This document shows, piece after piece, positions 12,337-25,816 of a DNA stretch of 64,000 bases. The position numbers were made by a program, and so were the translations under genes. The notes below the pieces were generated by a model that was not told the origin of the DNA, did no database searches, and saw nothing but the letters and a program-made list of their open reading frames with translations. This DNA is from Nyssa sinensis (Eukaryota > Streptophyta > Magnoliopsida > Cornales > Nyssaceae), in NCBI GenBank assembly GCA_008638375.1, contig CM018032.1, forward strand, positions 30,925,751-30,989,750, given 5' to 3'. Numbering within the stretch: the first letter of the stretch is position 1; each line of letters begins with the position of its first letter.

Positions 12337-12952
12337 TCTACTCTCCCCAACTTGAGGTTGGGATTATGCCTTATTTTGATAAGCCTGCATAAACTGCTTC
12401 ATGAACTCCATCATACCCCTTGCGATTTCTGCCCCATCCACTTGAATTTATAGGGGCTCTAGGAGGCGAGGGAGCTTGTGGTCTTCCTCTGCCTCGACCT
12501 CTACCTCTACCTCGACCTCGACCTCGACCTCTCGGTAGTATCCTAAAAAAGATACAATAAAAATAAGGGTGAATATTTAGTATTTTTTTTTCCATGCTTC
12601 GTTATGTTCTAGAATATCATGTTTCATGACCCGTCAAATAACTCCAAAATCAAATATGAAGACAATGTAGGCTATAAGATATGTTAAAAAGATGATGTTA
12701 CAAAATAACTCTACATAAGTATATAAGACATACACTATATGATTTAAGTCAACAATTTTCAAGTAACTGCATATAATTTCACAAGATACACACAAAATCA
12801 TCATGTTATAAACAACATAAAGTTTATGTCACAAATTTACAAAAATCAAGTCTCATTATATTTATTATATATATATATTTTTTCAAGTATATTTAATGTT
12901 ACCCTATGCCGTCGTCCCTAGGTGTTCTAAACCTAGAGCTCTGATACCAATT
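12337..12952 (-). mobile_element. Internal region of a minus-strand Gypsy element (family D), nearly empty
   Basis: On the minus strand the primer site TGGTATCAGAGC lies at 12949-12938, next to an LTR end at 12953. About 400 bases later comes a short gag start, then a short gap, then the purine-rich GTTGGGGAGAGTAGA (near 12351-12337) right before an LTR-like TGTAATACCCC. Everything from the rest of gag through integrase is missing. The primer-proximal sequence (CTAGGTTTAGAACACCTAGGGAC-like) is shared with the remnant at 28850. Confidence 0.65.
12371..12541 (-). pseudogene. gag N-terminal fragment with Gly-Arg repeat
   Basis: It encodes LPRGRGRGRG continuing as a Gly-Arg dipeptide run, then RPQAPSPPRAP and a stop about 56 codons in. 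Many plant Ty3/Gypsy gag proteins begin MPPRRGRGRGR, so this is most likely the same N-terminus. The codon at the expected start is ATA (12541-12539) rather than ATG, and TTTTTTAG just upstream looks like a splice acceptor. The rest of gag is deleted. The Gly-Arg run comes from hexamer repeats and is low-complexity, so the family call rests mainly on context. Confidence 0.6.
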
Positions 12953-14883
12953 TGTCACGTCCCGAAATTTAAAAGCTAATAATACAAGCTAATTGGCATC
13001 TTAATTAGTCAAAATAATAATATTTTATTAATTTTTCAAATATTAATCTTTACTTTTCAATTACATTATCAACTTCTCATAGTATGAGTAAGTTAATAAA
13101 TGAGATCTAAGTTCTCAACTTGTAACCTCTCATAGTCCTCCAAAGATAAATATTAAGTTCTTAGTTTTACAAATTTCAAATTTAAATAGCATGAAATAAA
13201 TTATATCCCCTCATGACAAAAGAGAACATGCTACAAAATAAGTACCCCAAAAAAAAAGGGTCGTCAAGTCTTCAAGCTTCGGACTCCTTGCCATGTCCTG
13301 AATTGATAGGGGTTAGAACAACGCCCCATAGGAGAATCTAACAAAAGGAAAAATATGAATGGTGAAAGTGGATGCTTGTGCTAAAGTAGTGATGTTCAAC
13401 ATATCAATTCTAATATGCACACAATATATTAGCACCATATAAACATTTAATTTATATCAAATCATGAGAAGCTGTCACAAGATCGTCATAAGCATATACT
13501 AACTTCTTCCTCTCAAATTATATATTTATTTATTTATTTATTAGGCCATCTTACTACCAATCAAATTGCTACTAAAAATCTAGGATCAACCCCAATATTG
13601 ACACAATACGGACCCATAGTATCAAATCAGCCATTCTCAGGCTACTATCCGAAAGGACCAAGGCATTGTCCCGCGCGGGTTTACGGATAAGGTCGAGGGG
13701 AGACACAATCCCAAACACAATGTATATTCTGGGTCTTAAGCACTAATTTTTTATTTGTCATATCAAGTCAAAACAAATATATATATATATATATCTATGT
13801 TAACACACCAAATCTTCCTTTAATATTTAAATTTAATGAGCCACAACAAAATATTCACACAAGATACGATATCAAAAAAAAAAAAAAAATCAGTAGATAA
13901 CATCAAGGTAAGAATAATCAAATGAATTTACATTGGCATTTTAATAAGCACTTGGTATGCATGCTTCGACATTTATAGTCATATAATCAACATATGTGAG
14001 AATAGCTACCATTTATGCAACATAATGCATTTTTAATCTACTTGGAATACAAAAGACATTTATAAGAGATAAAAATAATATTAAAATGAATTAGATCAAG
14101 ATTATACATCACTAATGGAATGTAAATTATATCAAATATTTTTAATATAAACAAGTGCAAATAAAATTATAATAATATGAAATAGTATCATAGACATTCC
14201 ATTTTCAACCATAGGTTAGAAAACCCTATCTCTTAGTTGATGTAGTGAAGCTCTACAAAAATCTCCTCTTAGGCTCCTTGTATTCTTGTAATATTTCACC
14301 AACCAAGAGTAATAAGCTTGATATAAGAGTTAATAATAAATGGTGTTTTAATCCTACATAATTTCTTTAGCACTTAAAGAGATTTTTTAATGGAAAAAGG
14401 CGAGGGAGGTAGAAGGAAAGAAGGAAGAATCAAGGGAAACTTACTGCCACGAGGGAAGAAGGTGAAAAATATCTTAAGTCTGAAAGTCCTTCAAAATCAT
14501 ATGTATATAAAATGGAACACCCTTCACGGTCAAATAAGATTTCTAAATAATGAAAAGCTCAGACAACTTGTAAAAGAAAAAGAAAAGAAGCTTTTTCCCT
14601 TTTCTCTCATATCTCTACCTCCTGCCGTAGCAAGATTCTCTCTGATTCTTTTTTTTCCCCACTGATTTAGTATTCTTCGGACATGGGTTTGCTCCTATCT
14701 TGTCCTACGCAGACCCCTTGAATACTCTTATTTTCTTTTTTTTACCCTCCATCATATATCTATATATTCATGGTACGGATGTTGCAATGAGCAGTTCTCA
14801 AGCATTGAATTCTATATATCTTTCCTTTCTTTTTTACACACTCACATAAGCATGTATGTGACCATAAGAGTCAAGGGTCCTAC

Positions 14884-17800
14884 TGTCACGACCCAAAACC
14901 CACCCTCTGCGGATTATCGGATCGCGATCGCCGCCCCGAGACCCGAAGGCCCCGAGACAAGGCTCGCATCTGCAGCGGTATCGAATAGATATGCTACACA
15001 TGGTTGCGGAAGCGTGAAAAACTTTTTTCTTTCTTTTCTCATTTTTAAATTAGGCACATCCGTCCGATACTGCTGTTTCCATATATAGCACACATGGTTA
15101 CACATTCAGAGTATAACTAAAACTTAAAAACTTCATACACTAATACAGTACATATCTGATTGCCCTGAGGGCTTATTACACATCCTTACTATGTCTGATA
15201 ATACAAAAGTACTATTAAAGTTCATAGACTTATCAAAAGAAGCTATTTAACAGATCCTTCCAAAACAGCTAGACTCATCGTTGTAGTTCTTTAAAACCCT
15301 GTCTGCTGCATCACCTGAAAGGGGGGGTCCGAACAAAGTCCGGGTAAGCTAATCTAAGCTTGTGAGCAATTCCAGTGTTCGTCATGGGGTTTTTCAATTA
15401 GCAGTGGTTTTTAGTACATAAAAGTTGTAAAACATTCACTGCCAATTGCTTATACAAATCAGAATACAGAGTATATGCATTCTTAAAACAGATAGCTTTG
15501 AAACATTTTAAGTATTCAAGCTAAACACGTACTTTGTCAAATAGAGTATATAACTCAAACATATGCATTTCAAATAACTTGGAAACATTTAAAATATCCA
15601 AGCAAAACTCGTACTTCATCAGATAGAGTATATAAACTTAAATCACATAAATATGTATTTGAAAATGAGGGTAAAACCTGCTTCATTTCCAAAATCACTT
15701 GTCATCTTTTCTCTTTAATTAGGTGGAATCTGTTTCGAACCAGACTCCCATTTTACTGCCAATACTGTCGATCTCATTTGCCTGGGGGATTAGATCCTGC
15801 TATCGGGCATTTACTGTTGAATCCCGAAGGATTTCAACATCACATAGGGTGGTACTTAGTACCGTTTATCTTGTAAAACATTTATCACAATAACTTCTTC
15901 AATAGATACTTCATGACTATTTAAAACATGAAATGTATAATTTCTACAATAGGACTTCAAATACTTGTAACTATCAAATTCAGGATATTTAACATAATTT
16001 GGCATTTAAAACTTTAGACATGCTGAAATGTGTTTTAAGAAAACTATGATAAATACCAATCACTGAGCATGTCATATAGAGTTATAAAAACAGTACTATT
16101 AAAGCTGAATCATGTAAATACTGAATTTGAAACTTCAAATACTTCACATCTTTGAACTTAAACTTTTTCAAATCCATGGAGTTAAATCTCCAATTCAAAC
16201 ACAGGGTTACTCACCTTGATTCTTTAGGGTTAGGGCTAAAATGCATTTTCCCACTTCCTTGTAGTTCCTAAGAACAATTTATAAACATCTCATCAACTTC
16301 ACATTCATTGAAATATCATCTCGATATTCCTTAACTTATGCTTAAACCGTAGTAGATCCTAAAACGATTTCACAATTTCATAGGTACTTAATTTAACTCG
16401 TACTTGTAACCTATGACATAATTTAACGTGTTAGAAATTGAATTTATTTCAATTTATACTCTTCTGGGAGTTCCATTAACTTTAATTTAAAGTTATTTAT
16501 TTGACATGTTTACATGTCGTGTCTTTTCGTATTTCGTTTCTCGTACTTGCCTTAGTATTTGTACTTTGGCATCATTTCAATCCACAGTCATCTAACAGAT
16601 GCTATTCATCAAATTTTATGTCTTTTTATTTTTAGACATTCTTTTGGTTAAATAGACTCTACCATTGAGTCCGGAGTGTCGAAGAAAGTCAGTTTAGGCT
16701 TTCCAATCATTTAATTCGGACTGTTATATGTAAAAGGACAAAATGGTCATTTTATCATTTTACGTGTCACATTTTTTTGTACTCTGTTTCGTAATTTGGA
16801 CTCCATTTTTGAGTCCGGGATGTCAGAGAAAGTTAATTTAGACCTTTTCTGATCTCATTTCGGCTTTAGGGGTACTAGGGGTATTTTGGTCTTTTTACCC
16901 CTTTACGTGTCTTTATTTTTTTCGGGACTCCATTTCGTGTTGTGGACCTCACCATTGGACTCAGAAGGTCCAAGATAGTAAGAATACACTAAAAACTTGT
17001 AAAGTTTGGGCCAGGGGTATTTTGGTCATTTACCCCTTACGTGTATTTATTTTTTTGGGCTCCGTCTCGTAAAACGGACCCTACCATTGATCTCAGAATG
17101 TCCAAAATAGTAAAATTACACTATTCATATGTCTAATTTGGACTTCGTTTGCTCTATTTATGCCACAAGGGCAAAATAGTAATTTAACCTCATTTATTAA
17201 ATAATTAAATTAATTATTTAATTATTTAAATATTTTCCCAGGGGTGTATTTGTACAAAATTCCCAAAATCTGGGCCACAGTAGAATTCCCCAAAACAGTT
17301 GGGGTCAATCCGTAATTAACCAAAGGTTTGGTTTATTTCATTTTAGTTAAAATAGAAAAACCAAAGGGTTTAGTTAAAAGGTAAGTGAACCGGTCTGGTT
17401 CAGTGATTACCCAACCGGTCTATCCGGTTTATTACGTGTGGCTGACGTCATCATGACGTCAGCCCTAGGTCTCTTTTTAAATCAACCGACAATCAAAACG
17501 GTGGCGTTTTAATTAATCGGTGGCAAGCCCAGAGGCTGCCACCTGTCCGAGTCAACTCAGCCCTCTTTTTAAAACGAGTTGACTCGTCTTCATCTTCCCC
17601 ACTCCACCGACTGAAAAACCCTAGTTTCAGTCTCCCTTTTTCTTCCATTTCGTGCGTTTCTACTCCACCAATCACTACTGTTTTGGTCCCAATTTAATCC
17701 TAAGACACAAACGAGTAGATTGGCATTCGTTTTGGAGTTTAAAACCCTCACATAAGTTCGGTTTTGAAGTGGATAACCCAAACTGTTATTTCTATGGTTC

Positions 17801-18894
17801 ATGCATATTTCTCGATGGTTTTTCATAAAATTTGGCTTGTTTTGCTCCTCTATTCATGGGGTTCTATTCCCCATTTGTAAAGGTGAATTTAATACAGAGT
17901 TTAGAGGCTTGGGTTCCAAACCCGTAGCCTGCAACTCACCACATGGGGTCGATTTCTTGAGCCTTTTGATCGCGGCTGATGATTTTTATAACCCTCGTAA
18001 CTTCTTCTTGAAGTCTTGATAAGCTAAGACAAGTTTAAAGGAACTCGGTTCAGACCTGCCATGGGCAAGGTCTTTAATGGCTGTCTCAACTGGGTTCTTT
18101 GTTTTTATGTATTTTGAAGCTCAAAATCCATTCTTAAACTGATCTAAACATGTTTTCCATGTCATATGTACAATATAAAAGCTTAAAAACAGATCATACA
18201 TGGAGAGATTTTAGAGAGAGAAAAAATGAAACTTGAGTTTTCTCACCTTCTTTCTCTCGGTTTCCTCCTCTTTCTTGCTCTAAGACCCTTCTTCTATCCC
18301 CTCAATTCTTCTTCTTTTAGTTTCTTTTGCAAGAGATCAACATGCATTGAAATTTTGGCTTTTAAAGCAAGGTAGCCGACCTCTCTCTCTCTTCATGTTC
18401 TCTCTCTCTCTACAGCTATCTCTCTCTCTCTCTACATTCTGAATTGTAGCCCTACACTAGCCCCTCACTTCTCATCAATTTTGTTTTTTCTCTTTTCCAT
18501 TTTACATTAAATTTTTGTAAGATATTTCACATATATATATACATATAATATAACACACACACTTACATGTGAAGAAACACACACTACACTGTTCACCTAC
18601 TGTTCATATATATATACATTATATATATAGATATTCTTCCTTATATACATGTATTTATATATATATATATATTTTTATACACATTTCATAATATACACAC
18701 ACAATACACCATAATGTGTGTGTATGTGTGCTTATTTATATTTAATTCTAACAATTAAATATATTCCAATATCATACATTAATTAATTATTTAATTAATC
18801 AATTTTTCTCTTTAGTGTAAATACCTTTACACAACTTTTTCATTGCCTCGTAATACGTGCCATGTGGCCCGGTATCCCGGGTCGGGGTATTACA
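14884..18894 (-). mobile_element. Solo LTR, family B2
   Basis: The plus strand begins TGTCACGACCCAAAACCC and ends GGGTCGGGGTATTACA. CCTAC is duplicated exactly at 14879-14883 and 18895-18899. Length is 4011 bp with no internal region. It holds a perfect GGACTC N7 GAGTCC palindrome at 16798-16816, an AT inverted repeat near 17200, CT-rich runs near 18380-18430 and a donor-like AAG/GTGAG on the minus strand near 18245. It is closely related to the copy at 47907-52343. Confidence 0.92.
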
Positions 18895-19053
18895 CCTACC
18901 CCTTTCTTTCCTGCGTCAAAGGCTACACAAGCAGCCCTATTTTATTTATTTATTTTTTCACTAACTTGGTGATTTCTTGGGAGGTGGTTTCCGCCACCAT
19001 TAATTCACATCCACACATGTCACTTTTTTTTTTTGCTCTTTACCTTTCTTTGT

Positions 19054-19090
<37 letters not shown>

Positions 19091-19875
19091 TTACACATAC
19101 ACAAATATATTATATATATAAATTATGCACATGTGCTATAGTCGCTATTATTTATCGAACTTAATTCTTCAACTGTGTATGTGTTAATACTTATGTTCAC
19201 ACACATTATTTAATTTATGAACTAATTACTTATTTATTGATTTAATCATGCCATTCTATAAAATTTCTAACATGAGAATATAAAATACATAACTAAATAA
19301 AAGAAATATCACATGAGATAAGAAATATATTTCATCTAATAATAAAATTGAACCACTAATACTAACATATCAAATTTATATTGTTCACTGTAATACCTTG
19401 ACCCGGGTTAACACGTAAACCGAGGTAGATCGGGTCGAGTAGTGTACTATCAGTTGTAACCCGAGTTGTTAAAGCTCTATATCATGATATTATATGAACT
19501 GAACGATTTTGGAATGTGAATGGTGTCAATTATTCAGTCAGTGTCGGGCAATACCCGAGCAACCCAGAACTAAGCGTCGTAATGCGTGTACGTATGCTGA
19601 TGCATGCATGTGTACGTATATGTATATGTATAGACTGTTAAAAATAAGTGTTTTTGTGTGTCCTCAGAACCTAATACACGTGTATTTATAAATATATATA
19701 TATATATGTGTGTGTATAGCTATGTATAAATAATGTATATATATATAAGTGTAAACATACGGTATATATATATGCATGTATATAACTGATATTATATATA
19801 TACGCTGATGCATGCAAGATTTGCATGCATTAGAATGCCCTAGAGGCTATCGGCTAGTGTGTGTGTAGCAGTGTG

Positions 19876-22800
19876 TGTCACGCCCTGAATTCCAGCGAAT
19901 TCGAGGCGCGAGTAACGAGACAAAATAAAATAAAAATAATAAAGAAATAAAGACGATTAAGTATAATTACAAACATTCCGTACACCATTCTGATACATAC
20001 ACAAGATTTAGTCCATTAATTCACAATATATAACATAAGATACAATCTCGGGCTTATGCCCTTATACAATATAAAAAAAAAACGCCCCTTGGGCCTAACA
20101 TAGTCCCTAATCAGATCATCTCCACGTCTTATACAGCTGGGACATCATCTGAAATGTTTGCCCCATTAAAGGGGTCAGCTCAACATGCTGGTACAATATA
20201 ATGCTAATGCAAGAAACAAAACTAAGGTCGTGGCATGTGCAAGTGTACAGTTATTTCTATATGGCATTCAATATCATAATGGCAGTATATGAACATTATG
20301 CAATATATGAACAGGATGCGTGACACACCCATGCAACTCTATGCCCACCCATGTCTCATGATACCGTCATTCTCCGCTGGCATGAGTACCGCCACGTATG
20401 TCTCGCTTCACGGTCCGGAATCCGTCAGGCTCGCAAGTACCTAATGGCCGATTTTGGGTTTTTCACCACAGGATCTGCACCCTCATAATGCAAAGCACCA
20501 AGTGCTTAACTCACGCCATGTCCAAGGAATCACACTATGCCAATATGCTCTGATTTCATCATATCATGATATAATCTCAATGATGCACCTCATTCATATA
20601 TAAAGCAAGCTTTTAATCACATGTTTCATAATGTCAACAGTTCTCAAAACATATAATTCTCACACTACACTAACACATGCAATATACAAGTAATCATCAT
20701 CCAAGTTTAGCAAAACAGCAGGAAACACATAAGCATGTGAACACTCAATCAAACATGTAAACAATCAAGGCAGCAGGACAAGTATTCCTAATCTCAGTTC
20801 TATTTCTTACTTAGCACGATATATCGTACCTAGTAGTCGACCTCAATCTGAAAAAGTGTACTCGTGGTATGGTAGGATCACTGTGAAAGTACTGAAGGTC
20901 AGAGCACCTTCTCCTTACCCTTTCGTGTTCCTATAATCATAACATGAGATTCAGTTCATTTGTTTCCTAAATGATGCTATTCAACAAATTTTATGTCTTT
21001 AATTCATAAGTTTCTATTTTGCTAATTTAGATTCCACTATTGAGTCCGGGACGTCGAAGAAACTAAGTTTAGGTTTTCGTAGAGTTCAATTCGGACACCT
21101 GGGTTAAAAAGGGCAAAACAGTCATTTTGCACTTTTCACGGGTCCTCACATTTCGAGACCTCTCTTCACAAATTGGACTCCATGGTTGAGTCCGGAATGC
21201 TTGAGATAATAAAGTTTCACTATTTGTTTACTTAATTTGAAGTTCGTTTGACTGTGTTTCAATTCAGGGGCATTTTGGTAATTTTAAAGGTTACTACGGG
21301 TATTTTATTTTTTGGGACCTCGTCTCATAAAATGGACCTCACCATTGGTCTCAGAATGGTCGAGATAGTCAAAATACACTAATGACTTGTCCCATTTGGA
21401 CTCCGGATTATTTTAGGATATTTAATTAATTAAATTAATTAATTAATTAATTAATTAATTTAATTAATAATTTATTAATTTAATTAATAATTTATTAATT
21501 TAATTAATAATTTTTTAATATTTTAATTCAGGTGGGTCTAAGCGTAATTTCTCCAAAGTTTAGGGGTTAAAGGGTAATTTTCGAAAGTTCAGGGTCAGTT
21601 GGTAATTTATTAAAGTCTAGGGGCAATTCTGTAATTTTGGAAAACCCTTATTCTTAATTTGGATAGCCAAAGAGTGGCTAATCCAAAACAGGGATAAGAT
21701 ATCCCTGTTCCCATTTAATTCAAATTTCCAATTTCTTATCTTTGTAGCCAAACACTCCTAACCCATTTTTAATTTAAAACAAGAATGCGACACGTGGCAG
21801 GGGCAGACCGGCCCAAGCCCGACCCGACCCTACCCAAGCCCGGAACAGTTCCCTTCTTCCCCCCGTTTTTTCGGTGACGCACAGTAGGGTTCCGGCGCCT
21901 TCTCCGGCGCTGGCGACCGATCTCCGGCGACTTTTCAAGGTTTTTAAAATGCAGTTTTCCTTGGTTTTTCACGTAGATCCCATATCTAAGGTCGGTTATG
22001 GATTCAAATCATCAGGTTTTCACGAAATAGAGGGTCAAACCCTCGGTCAAACTTCCGGCCGATTCTATTTCTCCATTTTTGTGACAGTTTGGGTCACGGT
22101 TTTTCTCCCATTTTTATCCTAAATGATTTCTGCATCTCCTAGGTTCCATTCTATATCATTTAAACCAAGCTTTACACATAAAATGACAAGTTCCAATTTT
22201 CACAACCGAGACCTGCAACCTAGGTTTTCTCCCTAGTTTCTCAACCATTTAACCTCATTCTTTTTGCAAAACAATCTCTACAATATGCTCTTTAAGACTC
22301 AATGCATCAAATAAATTATCATGCTTTAAAAAAAAATAAAACAGAAGGGTTCACTTACGGGTTTTCTGAATTCTCTCTCTCTAGCCGTGCCCTCTTTCAC
22401 CCTCTTGTTCCGAGCTCAAACCAGGCTTCAAGACTCTCCTTCAGAACTCTATTTCTCTCTCTCGCTTTCTGTTTCTTTCCTTCTCTTCTCTTCCCACCCG
22501 AGACCACACTTATACACACACACATCAAATCTCTCACGTCTCTCCCGTACAGCCACTATCCTTGACCTCCTCCCCACCGTTCAGCCACCTTTTGCTTCCC
22601 CCAAATGCAGCTTTGCATTTAATGCAAAGCTGCTCCTATATACCTACACATATATATATCATCATCACACACACACTAATCTCACACATTGCCAACCGGT
22701 TGCCCATCTAGTTTGGTTGCAAACACACACACACACACACGTCCAGTTACACAGACACACAGTGCACTACCATATCTCCTTCCACATATCCATATACACA

Positions 22801-22962
22801 TGCATGCACACATAATATTCTACACATACCTACACATACATACTAAGCATATATATATAATCCCAATGCATCAAATTTAATAATAATAATAACAATAATA
22901 ATTTAATTAACCAAGAATAATAATAAAATAAATAAATAAAAAAAAATTTCCATGTCATAACA
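19876..22962 (-). mobile_element. Probable solo LTR related to family C
   Basis: The plus strand begins TGTCACGCCCTGAATTCC, like the reverse complement of the family C LTR end (GGAAATTCGGGGTGTGACA). It also shares the CAGCTCA..ATTTCAGATGA-like block with C (near 20130-20180, reversed). GTGTG occurs on both sides (19871-19875 and 22963-22967). The right end reads CATAACA, so the element start is TGTTATGACATGG, which is atypical. Because GTGTG sits in GT-rich sequence, the right edge is less certain than the others. It holds a perfect GGACTC N7 GAGTCC palindrome at 21175-21193. Confidence 0.65.
21425..21512. repeat. TTAAT-type AT-rich tandem repeat
   Basis: It is a run of ATTAATTAATT followed by about three copies of a ~23-bp unit ending AATTTATTAATTTAATTAAT. 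Such sequence forms stable AT cruciforms. It lies at the place where other LTRs in the window carry a shorter AT inverted repeat. Confidence 0.8.
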
Positions 22963-24000
22963 GTGTGTAACAATGTGTGTATATATAGTATGTAGGCATA
23001 TTATATAGAAATATCTTGAAATTAAAAAAAGTAAGAAAATAGGTGTCAAGCCATCAAAAATCAAGCCAAAAAGAAGTCCTGAATTGCGGTAGAAATAGGA
23101 GGAAGAGAAAGAGAAATAGTGGCTGCAAGTGGGGGGCAAGTGGATGAAAAATCCTCTATATATAGAGTTGCTCACTTAGAGGAATTTAGAAACAGAAAGA
23201 AAGAAAATCAAAGGAAGCAAAGGGAGAAGCTGTGAAGATATTCAGAAGATAGAAAGAGTGGAAACCGAAGAGGAAAATAGGGTACTGCCAGTAGAAAATT
23301 TAGAAATAAGGTATATGGGTTAGATTCTGTTTTTAATTTTTAAAAGCATGATAATTAATTTGGAATATAGGACCTTATAGCATATAGAAAGAAGATTTAT
23401 TTGCAAGAAGAATCAAGTTAAATGGTTAAGAACTGACCTAGAAATAGGCAGTTGCAGGTTCTATGATAGTTTTGGGTTGGTAAAAAATTATGCATGAAAC
23501 TTAACTTAAATGGTGGGAAATTGTTTATACGAAGTGCAGGAAATGATTTAAAAAATAATGGTAGGAAAAAAATTAAGAAATGAGCTCGAAATAACAAGAA
23601 CTCAGTTGGCCGGAGCTACTGTTCTTCGTTATTTTGTGAAGCTATAGTAGACCAAATGAGAAAGAAAACCTAGAAATGAAATCCCTAAGGAAAACTGAAT
23701 AGAACCCCATTGAAATTTGGGGAGAAAATCAACCAAAAAAGGTTATTGTTGCCGAAGAAGGCGACGGAACCCTACCGGAGCTCCGCTTGAAAGTCAAGAG
23801 TGACAATGAATAGTGGCCAAGTGAAACGGCACCGTTTGGGGCTTATTTGGCTTGATACTGTGTCATTTAGGTAAAGGCTATTTTAAATTTAAAATGTAAT
23901 TGGAACTGTTTGGTTCTGAAGTTAAGAAATTGAAATAGGAATTAAATTGGGGATTAGCCACTGTTTGGCTTCAACAGTTTAAGAAATAAATGCGTGGGGG

Positions 24001-24075
24001 TGCTACCCCTACGGTTCGAATGCATAACCTCTTGAGAGAGGGGCCAACCCAAACCACTGGGCCACTAAGGCCCTT
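24001..24075 (-). repeat. tRNA-derived SINE-like segment inside LTR
   Basis: On the minus strand TAGTGGCCCAGTGGT (A-box-like, 24067-24054) is followed by GCATTCGAACCGT (B-box-like, near 24023-24011). It is again antisense to its host LTR. There is no cloverleaf, so it is not a tRNA gene. Confidence 0.4.
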
Positions 24076-25816
24076 GTATCATATTTTACCATAATATATA
24101 AATAATTTATAATTAATTTAAATTATTAAATTAATTAATTTAATTAAAGAAAATAAAGATATAGTCAAAAATTTATAAATGAATAATATTTTTCTTATGT
24201 GTTGGACATTATGAAAACTGGTAGAAGGGTCCATTTTATGAGACGGGGTCACAAAAAATAAAGACACGTAAAAGTACAAAATGACCGTTTTGCCCTTTTC
24301 AGTACAGATGTCCGAATTGAGTTCCGCGAAAGCCTAAATCGACTTTCTTTGACATTCTGGATTCAATAGTAGAGTTTGTTTTAGTAAAAGAGAAACTTAT
24401 AGCATAGAGACATAAAATTTGATGAATAACATAATTCATGTAGCGATAGACTAAGACGTATTTTATTAATCTTAGGAACACCGAAGGGCAAGGAGAAGGT
24501 AGTCTAAACCTTCTAGATAGAGACAGTAAAAGGTAAGCAAAATCTAATCTCTGTGTGTGTTACTTTCGAAGCCATTTTAATAGTTCTTGTACATATTGCC
24601 TATTGTATTCTATACATACCAGTGTTTATTGAGCCACATTGATATTACCCTATCATGTGGGAAGCATTTATTGATTTTTATATATATGTCGATCATGATT
24701 GTATAATTGTGCATAGATTCCTTTTTGTACACTTGTACCTAGGGCCGTGAGGGCCAGATAGTTATATTTGAAGCAGTCTAGTAACCATAGCCTCGAAAAC
24801 TATCGTTATGTCAGATTTCCTAGAACCAGTTATGATTCCACTATACTCTTCATGGAAGATAGCATGATCCTGATATATTATTAGTGTCGGATTGTGCTCA
24901 GTCACAACTTCATCTGATGCTATTTATTACGACCTATGGGTCAAGGTTCCGAGTGGAACATTTGCTACGTTGCTGTATGAGGCATGGGACGTAGAGTCAC
25001 ATTGTATATACAGAGCAGTATTTCAGAGAGCCCGTGTGGAACTGAATACGAGCTCAGGGGATTTTCAGGCCCTACGAGTGCATCTCTTTTTGTTGATATC
25101 ATTGTCATTATTGATTATCATAGCTTGATCATATTATTTTATTATGAATGATCATGAGACTTTACAGTTTTCCTTTGAGTGCTTACATTTCATACTTGAT
25201 ATAGCTCATAATTGTAGCAGTATGACATTGTTAGCAGAGCAGATTCATTTCTTTGTCATTTGAGTTTTATCATCTGATATTGAGTTATATATTCATTGAC
25301 TGGCTAGCATTTCTTTATACAGTTGTACACATAGCAGAGCAAAGGACTACTTACTGAGTTTTCATAGCTCATACAGATACTACATTCATTTTCAGGCACA
25401 GACGTCGAGAACAGACCATAGAGCTTGATAGTTAGAGGTGGATATTTCTTTTGAAGTTGCAGTGTAATACTTAGTACAAGTCTTGTAGCTTTCCCATGTC
25501 ATCCACATCTTGGGGATGAACAGTTGTTTAAGAATTTTATAACCTGTATTTTGAGAACCTTATATATCACATGCAGCTTTTATTTATTTATTTGTTTAAG
25601 TCTTCTGCTATTTAGTTGTTGCATGTTAGTAGCACTGATTGTATAGCAAGTTGAGACCCTTGGTTCGACAACAGTGTAGGATTGGGTGCGCGACACAAGA
25701 TCCACGTAGGGTGGGTCTCGGGTTATGACATTCACTATATTAATTATTTTTAAGTAGTACATAACAAATAATTATCAAATATTTAATTAATTATTAAAAT
25801 TATCCGAGACATTACA

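Larger units (their letters stand above)
19389..25730 (+). mobile_element. Solo LTR, family B, with a nested insertion
   Basis: It runs from TGTAATACCTTGACCCGGG to TCTCGGGTTATGACA, with TTCAC duplicated at 19384-19388 and 25731-25735. Without the nested segment 19876-22962 it is about 3.25 kb, close to the 3180 bp of the family B solo LTR at 7504. It contains an acceptor-like CATTTTCAG near 25396, in the same relative place as the other copies. Confidence 0.9.
12953..25816 (-). repeat. LTR of family D element, interrupted by two insertions
   Basis: On the minus strand it starts near 25816 with TGTAATGTCTCGG and ends at 12953 with CGGGACGTGACA, next to the primer site. Removing the insertions at 14884-18894 and 19389-25730 leaves about 2.5 kb of very AT-rich LTR. 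The start resembles no other LTR here, and the LTR after the polypurine tract (12336) does not match it, so the two ends may come from different elements. No reading frame of note was seen in the LTR pieces. Confidence 0.6.
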
